Below, piece by piece: positions 36,346 through 44,902 of a stretch of DNA of 64,000 nt (positions within the stretch are counted from its first letter, which is position 1; each line of letters begins with the position of its first letter). The translations under genes and the position numbers were made by a program. Origin of the DNA: JAQICB01 sp046482735 (GTDB taxonomy: Bacteria; Bacteroidota; Bacteroidia; Bacteroidales; UBA1715); contig JAWOEL010000130.1 in assembly GCA_046482735.1 (NCBI GenBank), positions 52,249 through 116,248 on the forward strand, read 5' to 3'. A model generated the notes under the pieces. The model was not told the DNA's origin. It did no database searches and saw only the letters and a program-made list of their open reading frames with translations.

Positions 36346-37707
36346 ATGGCACAAAAACCTTCTATCCCAAAAGGAACCCGAGATTTTATACCTGCTGAAA
36401 TGATAAAACGCAGTTATATTTTCAATACTATACGTTCAGTGTTTAGACTATATGGCTATCTTCCAATAGAAACTCCGGCAATGGAAACCATGGATACACT
36501 CATGGGAAAATATGGCGAAGAAGGTGATCGACTTATTTTCAAGATTCTTAATTCCGGTGCATTTCAAAAAAAATTAACTGCTGAAAATATTGAAATAGAA
36601 TCACCACAATTACTAGCTAGCAAAATATGCGAAAAAGCACTCCGGTATGATTTAACCGTTCCTTTTGCCCGATTTGTTGTACAACACAGAAGCGAAATAC
36701 AATTTCCCTTTAAGCGATATCAAATACAACCTGTATGGCGGGCAGACCGACCTCAAAAGGGCAGATACCGCGAATTTTATCAATGTGATGCTGATATTAT
36801 AGGGAGCGATTCATTGATAAATGAAATAGAATTAATACACATAATTGATGCGGTTTTTTCATCGTTTGATATACCAATTATTATAAAATTAAATAACCGC
36901 AAAATTTTATCGGGCATAGCAGAAATCATTGGAGAACCGGATAAAATTGTAGATATTACTGTTGCTATTGACAAGCTCGAAAAAATAGGTCTTGAAAATG
37001 TTCAAAAAGAACTTTCAGAAAAAGGCTTACCCGAAGCGTCTATTGAAAAACTAAAACCTATTCTTACCCTGAACGGTGATTATACACAAAAAATTGAATC
37101 ATTATCATCATTATTGCACACTTCTAAAATAGGACAGCAAGGAATAGCAGAAATCGAATACATTTTCACTCACATTTCCACGCTTACTGAATCTACAAAT
37201 ATTGAACTGGATATCAGCTTAGCACGCGGACTCAATTACTATACCGGAGCTATTTTTGAAGTAAAAGCTCAAGATGTTTCTATAGGAAGCATATGTGGTG
37301 GTGGAAGATATGATAATTTAACAGGGATTTTTGGCATGCCCGACGTTTCGGGAGTTGGCATATCATTTGGTGCCGATCGTATTTATGATGTACTGAATCA
37401 ATTAGAAAAATACCCCGAAGATGTTACCCAAACTACCAGATTACTGTTTATAAATTTTGGAGAAGCAGAATCAGAAAAAGCTCTGCAATATGTGCAGACA
37501 ATTAGAAAAAACAACATTCCATGCGAAATTTATCCTGATACTGTTAAAATTAAAAAACAAATGAAATATGCACACGAACGAAATATTCCATATGTTGCAA
37601 TAATAGGTGAAGAAGAATTACGTTTAAATACTATCACGCTCAAAAATATGAGTACAGGAGAACAATCTTCTCATACAATAGATTCAGTATGTACGGAAAT
37701 TATATAA
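36346..37707 (+). CDS. hisS: Histidine-tRNA ligase
   Basis: Class II aminoacyl-tRNA synthetase that charges tRNA-His. Motif 1 begins with KGTRDFIPAEM near the N-terminus. Motif 2 includes RADRPQKGRYREFYQCDADI, and the His-specific RGLNYYTGAIFEV lies in the second half, followed by motif 3 around GVGISFGADRIYDVL. The C-terminal anticodon-binding domain occupies about 360-453. Length (453) fits the Bacteroidota form. It stands alone with its own promoter. Confidence 0.96.
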   Translation: MAQKPSIPKGTRDFIPAEMIKRSYIFNTIRSVFRLYGYLPIETPAMETMDTLMGKYGEEGDRLIFKILNSGAFQKKLTAENIEIESPQLLASKICEKALRYDLTVPFARFVVQHRSEIQFPFKRYQIQPVWRADRPQKGRYREFYQCDADIIGSDSLINEIELIHIIDAVFSSFDIPIIIKLNNRKILSGIAEIIGEPDKIVDITVAIDKLEKIGLENVQKELSEKGLPEASIEKLKPILTLNGDYTQKIESLSSLLHTSKIGQQGIAEIEYIFTHISTLTESTNIELDISLARGLNYYTGAIFEVKAQDVSIGSICGGGRYDNLTGIFGMPDVSGVGISFGADRIYDVLNQLEKYPEDVTQTTRLLFINFGEAESEKALQYVQTIRKNNIPCEIYPDTVKIKKQMKYAHERNIPYVAIIGEEELRLNTITLKNMSTGEQSSHTIDSVCTEII

Positions 37708-37845
37708 GTATTATTTATACTTCGGCCTTAACAAGTAAAAATTGACACTCATTTTGTATTACTTATGTAAAGAATACAATTATATGGTTATACAATTATA
37801 TAATATGTCAGGTTCAGAAAAAAACAATCAATTAAAATAAGCACT

Positions 37846-38307
37846 ATGGAACTAACAAAACGAATAGCAGTATTCCCCGGAAGTTTCGACCCTTTTACAA
37901 TAGGCCACTTATCCATTTTGGAACGAGCACTACCATTATTTGATGAAATAATTATAGCAATTGGAACCAACTCTGCAAAAAAAAGTTTTTTTTCATTAGA
38001 AAAACGTATTAAACATATTTCATCACTCTTTGTCGATTCGCCAAATATTTCAATAGACACCTACACCTCATTAACAATTGAATATTGTAAACAAAAAAAT
38101 GCACAATATATCCTACGAGGATTACGAAATACAACTGATTTTCAATTTGAAAAATCTATTGCCCAAATGAATAAAGATTTATTTCCGGAAATTGAAACAA
38201 TATTTTTGGTAACACCCCCAGAGCACGGTCATGTTTCTTCAACAATTATTCGAGAACTTTTAAGCTATGGCACAGACGTTTCTGCATATATACCAGGAAA
38301 AATATAA
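37846..38307 (+). CDS. coaD: Phosphopantetheine adenylyltransferase
   Basis: Fourth step of coenzyme A synthesis: 4'-phosphopantetheine plus ATP gives dephospho-CoA. The nucleotidyltransferase motif is FPGSFDPFTIGH (about 9-20) with the HxGH-type His, then RGLRNTTDFQFE and the late VSSTIIREL. Length (153) is standard. It is separated from hisS by 138 bases with no clear promoter, and the next gene begins right after its stop. Confidence 0.95.
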   Translation: MELTKRIAVFPGSFDPFTIGHLSILERALPLFDEIIIAIGTNSAKKSFFSLEKRIKHISSLFVDSPNISIDTYTSLTIEYCKQKNAQYILRGLRNTTDFQFEKSIAQMNKDLFPEIETIFLVTPPEHGHVSSTIIRELLSYGTDVSAYIPGKI

Positions 38308-38308
38308 T

Positions 38309-39811
38309 ATGAATACCACTATCTTAAGCATACTGATTTTTTGTGTATGTGTGATGAACAATATACATCACACATATGCACAAGATAATACAACACCACA
38401 CACACACAAAACATATTGCACTCTTACCGGAGAAGCACCGGAATATGCAGATACATCAATTATTATGTATCAATATACCGATTATTTAACAAAAACAGAA
38501 ACTATACTGGATACCCTGCATCTAGACTCAACTGGTTATTTTTCATGTACTTTTCCTCTCCAACATACCCAAGAAATATATATGTATCTTGGAATTTATA
38601 CATGTTTTTTGTTTGCCGAACCCGACAGCACACACACCATAACACTACCACCACACACCCCGAAAACAATTCAAGATGACATAAATCCATATTTTAAATA
38701 TTTCAATATAAGTATCGGCATAAAAAAACCTGCTTCTCATGATTTAAATCTTCTTATATACAAATTCAATCGACTATACGAAAAATTTTTAGCAGATAAC
38801 TATCATTACCTTTTAGTATCCCGAGACAAAAAAGTAGTAAAGGAATTTGAATCTCGCATAGACAGCATATTTGCAAAATACACTCACCCATATTTCAAAA
38901 CATACCTTCAATTTAAAATATACATACTCAGAAACATGGGGTACGAGCGGAACCACAAACTAGCTACAAAAAATTATTTACTACCAACAACACCTTCATA
39001 TTACAATGAAGCATACATGAGATTTTTTAAAATGCTGTGGAAAGATTATATTGTAAACAATCATATGACAACTATCGGAGAAGACATAAAACAGTCAATA
39101 ATATTCGGCAAAAGCCCCACAATGTTCAAAAGACGTATGGAAAAATATATTGAATTACGCAATGACACAATTAAAGAATTAATATTATTACAATGTTTAC
39201 AGGACAGCTACAAAAAACCAGATATATTTCCAGTCAACACCGTTAATCAAACACTTGACTCATTAATAATCCTAAGCAAAATACCCGAACACAAAACAAT
39301 AGCCAAACAAATTAAAATAAACCAGACAGTAAAACAATCACGCAATAACATAGCAGATTTCACATTCTACACAGCCGACAGCTTACCAATAAAGCTTTCA
39401 CATTACAAAGGCAAACACATCTATCTGGGATTTTGCAGATCAGAAAATTTAGAATGCATTGCCAATTATAAAATATTGCAAAAAATATATGAGGAAACCA
39501 ATGAGCATTTAGAAATTATAACTATATGTTACGAACAGGATTTTAAAACATTTAAAACATTCGTTAAAAAAAATAAAAAAAACTATAAATGGACATTTGT
39601 TTATGGAAAAAATAATTCGGAAATTGCCACATATTATTCGGTGACAGCAATGCCGAGTTATATACTTATAAATCCTGATGGCAGCATTACACATAAAAAC
39701 GCTCCACACCCAACAGACAATTTTCAACAACGATTTGTTGATATATATAAAAAATGGAAAGCTCAAGAAAAAAGAAAACAAAAACAACAGCAATTACAAC
39801 GTGAATGGTAA
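38309..39811 (+). CDS. Secreted thioredoxin-fold (TlpA-like) protein lacking CxxC
   Basis: I start it at ATG 38309, immediately after the coaD stop, which gives a signal peptide (MNTTILSILIF ... HTYAQ). A long helical middle part (about 110-340) of unknown function is followed by a C-terminal thioredoxin-like domain (about 350-480), with KLSHYKGKHIYLGF, YYSVTAMPSYILINPDG and a cis-Pro in MPSY. At the place of the redox CxxC it reads FCRSENLECI, so there is no CxxC and a thiol-disulfide role is doubtful. The length and layout resemble TlpA-family proteins of Bacteroidota. Confidence 0.75.
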   Translation: MNTTILSILIFCVCVMNNIHHTYAQDNTTPHTHKTYCTLTGEAPEYADTSIIMYQYTDYLTKTETILDTLHLDSTGYFSCTFPLQHTQEIYMYLGIYTCFLFAEPDSTHTITLPPHTPKTIQDDINPYFKYFNISIGIKKPASHDLNLLIYKFNRLYEKFLADNYHYLLVSRDKKVVKEFESRIDSIFAKYTHPYFKTYLQFKIYILRNMGYERNHKLATKNYLLPTTPSYYNEAYMRFFKMLWKDYIVNNHMTTIGEDIKQSIIFGKSPTMFKRRMEKYIELRNDTIKELILLQCLQDSYKKPDIFPVNTVNQTLDSLIILSKIPEHKTIAKQIKINQTVKQSRNNIADFTFYTADSLPIKLSHYKGKHIYLGFCRSENLECIANYKILQKIYEETNEHLEIITICYEQDFKTFKTFVKKNKKNYKWTFVYGKNNSEIATYYSVTAMPSYILINPDGSITHKNAPHPTDNFQQRFVDIYKKWKAQEKRKQKQQQLQREW

Positions 39812-39821
39812 ACAAATAGTT

Positions 39822-40580
39822 ATGAATAAAGCAGAATACGAGGTTGTATTACGAGAATTAGCACAGCAAGGTAAACTCACCGATTTGCTAAAAATGTCAA
39901 AGCAACTAGCCGAAGATTTTGCAGATTGGCATATAGCATGGCACTACGTCGGAGTAGCATACGGACTTTTAGGCGATCATGAACGTGCAATTACACATTT
40001 TATTCAAGCACTTGAACGAAAGCCTAATTCAGTAAAAGCCCTCTATGGTCTCAGTGTTTCATTTCATGCTCTTAAAATGTATGAACAAGCTATCGCATGT
40101 TTACTTAAACATAAAGAACTCCACGGAAATGAATTTAAGATTCTATTTAATTTAGGGGTTAATTATACCGAATTAAATATGATTTCAGATGCCATTAAAT
40201 CATTTGAAGAAGCCTTACAAATAAATCCAACCAACGAACAAACATTATATTGCTTGGCTGACTGCTATCGCATTAAAGAAAAATACAAAAAAGCAATAGA
40301 ATTATTTTTAAGGGCTTTAGAAATCAATCCACATAACATACTTGTACTACACAATACCGCAGTTTCATATAAATATATAAACAACAATGAAAAAGCTAAA
40401 GAATACTATAAAAAAGTTCTTGCTATAGATAATGGTTTTGTAAGAGCCCTACGAAATTTAGCCGAAATATTTATTGAAGAAGGCAACCAATCAGAAGCAA
40501 ATACTCTTTTAAACACTGCGGTAAAAAATCATCCGAAATCTAAAGAAATTAAAGACCTCTATAATAAAATGTATTCATAG
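39822..40580 (+). CDS. Tetratricopeptide repeat protein
   Basis: I start it at ATG 39822, 10 bases after the previous stop; the longer frame from 39678 would lie within that gene. The 252-residue product has no signal peptide and about six TPR units, for instance AITHFIQALERKPNSVKALYG and AIKSFEEALQINPTNEQTLYC, each with the helix-turn-helix spacing of 34 residues. TPRs mediate protein contacts; the partner is unknown. It is in a run with coaD, the thioredoxin-fold gene and the transporter. Confidence 0.82.
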   Translation: MNKAEYEVVLRELAQQGKLTDLLKMSKQLAEDFADWHIAWHYVGVAYGLLGDHERAITHFIQALERKPNSVKALYGLSVSFHALKMYEQAIACLLKHKELHGNEFKILFNLGVNYTELNMISDAIKSFEEALQINPTNEQTLYCLADCYRIKEKYKKAIELFLRALEINPHNILVLHNTAVSYKYINNNEKAKEYYKKVLAIDNGFVRALRNLAEIFIEEGNQSEANTLLNTAVKNHPKSKEIKDLYNKMYS

Positions 40581-40589
40581 ATTGCTGCA

Positions 40590-41549
40590 ATGCTCAAAAA
40601 AATCGGAATAGATTGGTTTATTCTCATCCTAATAGCTGCAATATTATTTAGCTACGCGTTTCCATCAATTGGTACAGAAAAATCATGTCTGCCAATAAAA
40701 ACAATATCCTATTATGGCATTAGTTTGGTGTTTTTATTATACGGACTCAAACTTAACACCCGTGAATTTTTTCAAGATATATCCAACTGGAAAATGCATA
40801 TTATAATACAAGCTTCAACATTTGTATTATTTCCTGTTATATTACTTATTTTAAAACATTTTATTACGAACGAAACACTGTGGTTAAGTTTATTTTACTT
40901 AGCAGCCCTCCCCTCAACAGTATCATCTTCTGTTATCATGGTCTCATTAGCACATGGAAATATCCCAGGAGCTATTTTTAACGCAACACTATCCAGCCTC
41001 GCAGGCATACTTATTACCCCCGCCTGGATGTCTCTTTTTATGGACACAAGCACATATAATTATAATCCTGGCGAAATATATACTAACCTCTTATTTCAAA
41101 TTATCATTCCTATTTGTACAGGAATGCTCCTACAACCCATATTAAAAAAATATATACAACCCATAAAACATAAACTCAAAATTATCGATCAATCAGTTAT
41201 CATATTTATAGTATATACCTCATTTAGTAAATCTTTTGCAAACAATATATTTTCAGATTATGCTCCGGTAACAATCCTCAGCATTTTTATAAGCATTACA
41301 GCATTATTTTTCGGAGTATTCTTTATGTTATACATGATAAGCAACACATTAAACATGTCATACAAAGATCGAATTACAATTCAATTTTGCGGTTCTCAAA
41401 AATCATTATTACATGGTGTTGCAATAGCAAACATACTGTTTGCAGATAGCACAATTGCCGGATTTATATTAATACCAATTATGATATATCATGTTACCCA
41501 ATTATTGTACACCAGTATATATGCAAAACAAATAATTTCGGAAAAATAA
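40590..41549 (+). CDS. SBF-like (bile acid:sodium symporter family) membrane protein
   Basis: Polytopic inner-membrane protein of 319 residues with about ten hydrophobic segments, matching the SBF-like/YfeH group. YYGISLVFLLYGLKLNTREF, AALPSTVSSSVIMVSLAHGN (about 107-126) and the late GSQKSLLHGVAIANIL are recognisable, the last like the GxxKxxxLG/xG pattern of the family. The substrate is not predictable from sequence. It begins 9 bases after the TPR gene. Confidence 0.8.
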   Translation: MLKKIGIDWFILILIAAILFSYAFPSIGTEKSCLPIKTISYYGISLVFLLYGLKLNTREFFQDISNWKMHIIIQASTFVLFPVILLILKHFITNETLWLSLFYLAALPSTVSSSVIMVSLAHGNIPGAIFNATLSSLAGILITPAWMSLFMDTSTYNYNPGEIYTNLLFQIIIPICTGMLLQPILKKYIQPIKHKLKIIDQSVIIFIVYTSFSKSFANNIFSDYAPVTILSIFISITALFFGVFFMLYMISNTLNMSYKDRITIQFCGSQKSLLHGVAIANILFADSTIAGFILIPIMIYHVTQLLYTSIYAKQIISEK

Positions 41550-41559
41550 TATTTTTTTG

Positions 41560-41567
41560 TATATTTG
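41560..41567 (+). promoter_or_regulatory. Bacteroidota -7 promoter element for the ROK kinase
   Basis: TATATTTG matches TAnnTTTG and lies 33 bases upstream of ATG 41601. It contains the TTG where the longer frame would begin, which argues that translation starts at the ATG instead. Confidence 0.5.
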
Positions 41568-41600
41568 GGACTAAATGAAACCAAAAACAATACATTCAAT

Positions 41601-42569
41601 ATGGACATAACAGTAGGTATAGACATTGGAGGAACAAATACCGTCGTAGGATTTGTAACCAAAGAAGGCAAAAACCTTCATGAAACATCAGTACGCACAA
41701 CAGATTTTCCAACTATAGATTCATATATAGAAAATTTACACACAGTTATAACATCTGTACTCAAAGAACATACAGATTGGCAGTTGCAAGGTATAGGTAT
41801 AGGTGCACCAAATGCAAACTACCATAATGGGACAATAGAGGAAGCACCAAATCTGTCATGGAAAGGAACCGTGCATTTTTGTAAATTACTCGAAAAATAT
41901 TTCCCTACCATAATAACAGCCATAACAAATGACGCAAATGCAGCTGCTATGGGAGAAGCTATGTATGGAGCAGCAAAAGGAATCGACAATTTTGTTGTCA
42001 TAACATTAGGAACCGGTTTAGGAAGTGGCATATTTGTAAACGGCGATTTAGTATATGGTCATGATGGATTTGCAGGAGAACTAGGACATACAACAGTTTA
42101 CGAAAATGGTAGAGAATGCGGGTGCGGAAACAAAGGCTGCTTAGAAACATATGTTTCAGCTACCGCAATGGTACGAACAATGTCCGAAATTTTATGTAAC
42201 TCAAACAAACCATCAAAATTACGTGATGTACCATATAATGAAATGACATCATTATCAATACAACGGGCTCTGGAAAACGGAGATGAGTTAGCCAAAGAAT
42301 GTTTTGAATACACCGGGAAAATATTAGGAATTAAATTAGCTGATTTAGTTTGTCACACAAGCCCATCACATATATTTTTATTTGGCGGTGTAGCAAAGGC
42401 CGGACATTTAATCATAGAGCCAACAAAACATTCTATGGAAAAACATTTATTATCAATTTTTAAAAATAAAATAACAATACAACAAAGCGGGTTATTAAAT
42501 GAAAATGCTGCTGTTTTGGGTGCAAGTGCTCTGGCATGGAAAGAAATTGAAAAACAACACAACAACTAA
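41601..42569 (+). CDS. ROK family sugar kinase (probable glucokinase)
   Basis: ATP-dependent sugar kinase of the ROK family (322 residues from ATG 41601). The phosphate loop is GIDIGGTNT near the N-terminus. VVITLGTGLGSGIF and the sugar/Zn-binding GELGHTTVYENGRECGCGNKG-type segment, with Cys residues in CGCGNKGCLE, are present. ROK kinases of this kind usually act on glucose or N-acetylglucosamine/N-acetylmannosamine; glucose is the most likely but not shown. A hairpin terminator follows directly. Confidence 0.85.
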   Translation: MDITVGIDIGGTNTVVGFVTKEGKNLHETSVRTTDFPTIDSYIENLHTVITSVLKEHTDWQLQGIGIGAPNANYHNGTIEEAPNLSWKGTVHFCKLLEKYFPTIITAITNDANAAAMGEAMYGAAKGIDNFVVITLGTGLGSGIFVNGDLVYGHDGFAGELGHTTVYENGRECGCGNKGCLETYVSATAMVRTMSEILCNSNKPSKLRDVPYNEMTSLSIQRALENGDELAKECFEYTGKILGIKLADLVCHTSPSHIFLFGGVAKAGHLIIEPTKHSMEKHLLSIFKNKITIQQSGLLNENAAVLGASALAWKEIEKQHNN

Positions 42570-42579
42570 CAAATACAAT

Positions 42580-42617
42580 AAAAATGGGTATATATCAACA
42601 AATACATACCCATTTTT
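42580..42617 (+). terminator. Intrinsic terminator after the ROK kinase gene
   Basis: Perfect 12-base arms AAAAATGGGTAT (42580-42591) and ATACCCATTTTT (42606-42617) with a 14-base loop, 10 bases after the stop codon. Confidence 0.65.
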
Positions 42618-42724
42618 ACTACAAATTAAAATAATTAAAGAAAAGCACATCTTATTATTTTCATATTTTCATATAAGAAACTAAATTATAAAAGCCATAT
42701 TCTGCCAATCTCTGGATAAAGATA

Positions 42725-43420
42725 TTATTTTTTTGTTACCATAATATCCTCTATAGAATATCCAGTTAATCGCTTTATATGTTTGAAGATATTAAATAAA
42801 ACGAAAATAAGTATTGCCGTACTAGGTAATGCAATTACCGGAAAACTAAGAGCATTCATTCTGCCTAATTCCTCGACATACGCAGTAGTACCCGGAGGAC
42901 TTGTTAAAACAATTCGTGCCAACACAAAGTTTAACACAGAAGATAAAAAAAATGAAGCAGCCACCCAATACGAAGATTTAACAACTAATTGTTTAAACTC
43001 ATCATTTTTCTGATTTTCATCAAGAGCTTTATGTACTTTAGATAAATCCATAATATCCTCATTAAACAAAATTTTAGTTACTAGATTTTTTTCTGTACCA
43101 ATAGTAAACAAAACTATGAGACCAATTATAAGAGGAACAGAAGCTTCTTTTACCGCTATCCACATAGGTGATAATTCAAACAAGCCAAAAACCCCGGTTA
43201 ATAGAATACTAGTAAACCCAAGTATGGAAATAATATTAACATTAGATCGCGTAATAAAATCATACAAGGCATAAACAATAGGAAACGCTAGAGCAACAAC
43301 AAGCCCATATACAGGACCTAAAGCTGTATTGCTACTTAGTTTAGTCATAATTAGAACCGGAGCTGCAATATTAAACAGCAAGCTCAAAAATACATTTTCT
43401 CTCTTTTTTTGGTGTGCCAT
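42725..43420 (-). CDS. VC0807-type integral membrane protein
   Basis: Six or so membrane segments in 231 residues, resembling the VC0807 family of conserved membrane proteins with no known function. I prefer the ATG at 43420, giving MAHQKKRENVF before the first helix; an upstream ATG at 43441 adds seven residues. The protein has NIAAPVLIMTK at the start of helix 1, a soluble loop around NEDIMDLSKVHKALDENQ, and a basic cytoplasmic end. It lies downstream of the Sus operon but behind that operon's terminator. Confidence 0.62.
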   Translation of the reverse strand: MAHQKKRENVFLSLLFNIAAPVLIMTKLSSNTALGPVYGLVVALAFPIVYALYDFITRSNVNIISILGFTSILLTGVFGLFELSPMWIAVKEASVPLIIGLIVLFTIGTEKNLVTKILFNEDIMDLSKVHKALDENQKNDEFKQLVVKSSYWVAASFFLSSVLNFVLARIVLTSPPGTTAYVEELGRMNALSFPVIALPSTAILIFVLFNIFKHIKRLTGYSIEDIMVTKK

Positions 43421-43441
43421 AATGTATACAATATATTGCAT

Positions 43442-43476
43442 AAAAAAAGAGTATCTTAAATTGATACTCTTTTTTT
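43442..43476 (-). terminator. Intrinsic terminator of the Sus operon
   Basis: Arms AAAAAAAGAGTATC (43442-43455) and GATACTCTTTTTTT-type (43463-43476) with a TTAAATT loop; reads as hairpin plus T-run on the minus strand, 34 bases after the surface lipoprotein stop. It separates the operon from the VC0807 gene. Confidence 0.75.
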
Positions 43477-43509
43477 ATGCGTTTAATTTAATATAATGTT
43501 CTAAAAATA

Positions 43510-44880
43510 TTATAAATCATCGTTGTTAACCGAAACAGAATACATAACAGTATCTGCTTCATTATCAGTATATACTGAAATATCTACAGGACCAGTTGTA
43601 AAATCTATAGCTGTTTCACCATTTACTATATCAACCTCTTCATCAGCACTATTTACATAAAATGCACTTGCAAATTTTGTCATAGTAAGAGTAGGAACAA
43701 GATTTTCTAAATCCGTACCATTTAAGACTGAAATAGAAACAGAATTAGAATTAGTAGTTACATCTTTGCCAACAACCGGGTTCAAATTAGTAAAGTCTAT
43801 TCTGGTCATTTCTGTATCAACAGAATTTATATCTACAAGATACTCTTGTTCAGTAACACCATCTTGAGCTATAACAGTAATAACTGTACCCTCAGCCGAT
43901 ATATCAATTACTGAACCAGATTCTATTTCTGAACCATTAATTTCCACAGAAGCACCAGAAGAAACAGTAAAACTAGCTGATACTTCCTCTCGATTAGTCA
44001 TAGTAGGTAAGTCAATATCAATTTCAGTATCAACAATTTCAGCATCATATCCATTTGCAGAAAAGGACTCTAAATCACACTCTGAAGAAGGATCGCCGTA
44101 TGCAACTTCAAGGGTGTAATCACGAGAATACAAAGTATCAACCGTAGTGACAGTTACTGTTTTCGGAGTATTAAGATTACCATTGAAATAAATTCTATCG
44201 CGATTATCAGGAGGTAACACTTCATCACCAAATATTAAGGATCGACCTGCTTGTAAACGTATTTTAACATTATCTACATCTGTTCCAGCAGGTGCATTTA
44301 TTTTCACAGTTGAACCTTCAACTTCGGGTTCTACACCAACTAATTCAGACGGACTAGTAATCACAAATTTATAATTAGGATCGTCACCCGAAGGAGGAAA
44401 TAATAACCGTAAAGTATCAACAACAGAAATTAAACTAGAATCAATTGTTTCCTCATAATCCATTGTCTCTGTATTAATATTTCGAGACACAAAATATATC
44501 ATATATTCTCCAGGATATGAATATCGAAATGCACTTTTTGACTGAAACACATCATTATCCTCTATTAACGTAACACCAGTACTATTTAGTATTACAGAAG
44601 AAGAATCGGGATTATCAATACCTTCACTAATATTTCGTTTTGTATAATCATGACCTTTATCACCCGGCCAAACAACATAATAATCTGCAGTATTACTTTG
44701 TGCTTCGAAAATTAATTTGTCCTTTACCTGTACTTCAGCAGGATTAGGATTGGTTTTACCACTATTATAATCAGACTGATGATACCACGAAAATCCACCA
44801 TCAGGTGCTTTTATTTCTTCTTTACAAGAAGAAAACATATATAGTAAACCTACTAAAAATATAAAACTTAAATTTCTCAT
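43510..44880 (-). CDS. Surface lipoprotein encoded with SusCD (DUF5018/PKD-like domains)
   Basis: Third gene of the Sus operon, in the place of SusE/SusF-type surface glycan-binding lipoproteins. Lipoprotein signal with Cys19 (MFSSC) followed by acidic and Lys residues (KEE), compatible with export to the cell surface. An N-terminal PKD-like beta domain (about 30-140, YSYPGEYMIYFV) is followed by three Ig-like or DUF5018-type repeats (about 165-265, 268-350, 355-456), the second and third ending in patterns like EQEYLVDINS and MYSVSVNN. No carbohydrate-binding site can be read off. It is 22 bases after susD. Confidence 0.7.
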   Translation of the reverse strand: MRNLSFIFLVGLLYMFSSCKEEIKAPDGGFSWYHQSDYNSGKTNPNPAEVQVKDKLIFEAQSNTADYYVVWPGDKGHDYTKRNISEGIDNPDSSSVILNSTGVTLIEDNDVFQSKSAFRYSYPGEYMIYFVSRNINTETMDYEETIDSSLISVVDTLRLLFPPSGDDPNYKFVITSPSELVGVEPEVEGSTVKINAPAGTDVDNVKIRLQAGRSLIFGDEVLPPDNRDRIYFNGNLNTPKTVTVTTVDTLYSRDYTLEVAYGDPSSECDLESFSANGYDAEIVDTEIDIDLPTMTNREEVSASFTVSSGASVEINGSEIESGSVIDISAEGTVITVIAQDGVTEQEYLVDINSVDTEMTRIDFTNLNPVVGKDVTTNSNSVSISVLNGTDLENLVPTLTMTKFASAFYVNSADEEVDIVNGETAIDFTTGPVDISVYTDNEADTVMYSVSVNNDDL

Positions 44881-44902
44881 AATATTCTTTAATTAAAAAT
44901 TA

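Noticed and set aside
37708..37845. Possible tRNA or promoter between hisS and coaD
   Set aside because: No cloverleaf can be folded and no TAnnTTTG is present; TTGACA at 37742 has no matching -10 partner I trust.
38267..38308. Upstream start for the thioredoxin-fold gene inside coaD
   Set aside because: It would add residues before a complete signal peptide and overlap coaD by 41 bases; ATG 38309 is the better start.
39678..39821. Long N-terminal extension of the TPR protein
   Set aside because: It lies inside the previous gene, is low-complexity and Lys/Asn-rich, and is absent from the TPR pattern.
41565..41600. TTG start for the ROK kinase
   Set aside because: The TTG is part of a perfect -7 promoter element, so it is probably not transcribed; ATG 41601 begins with the family phosphate loop.
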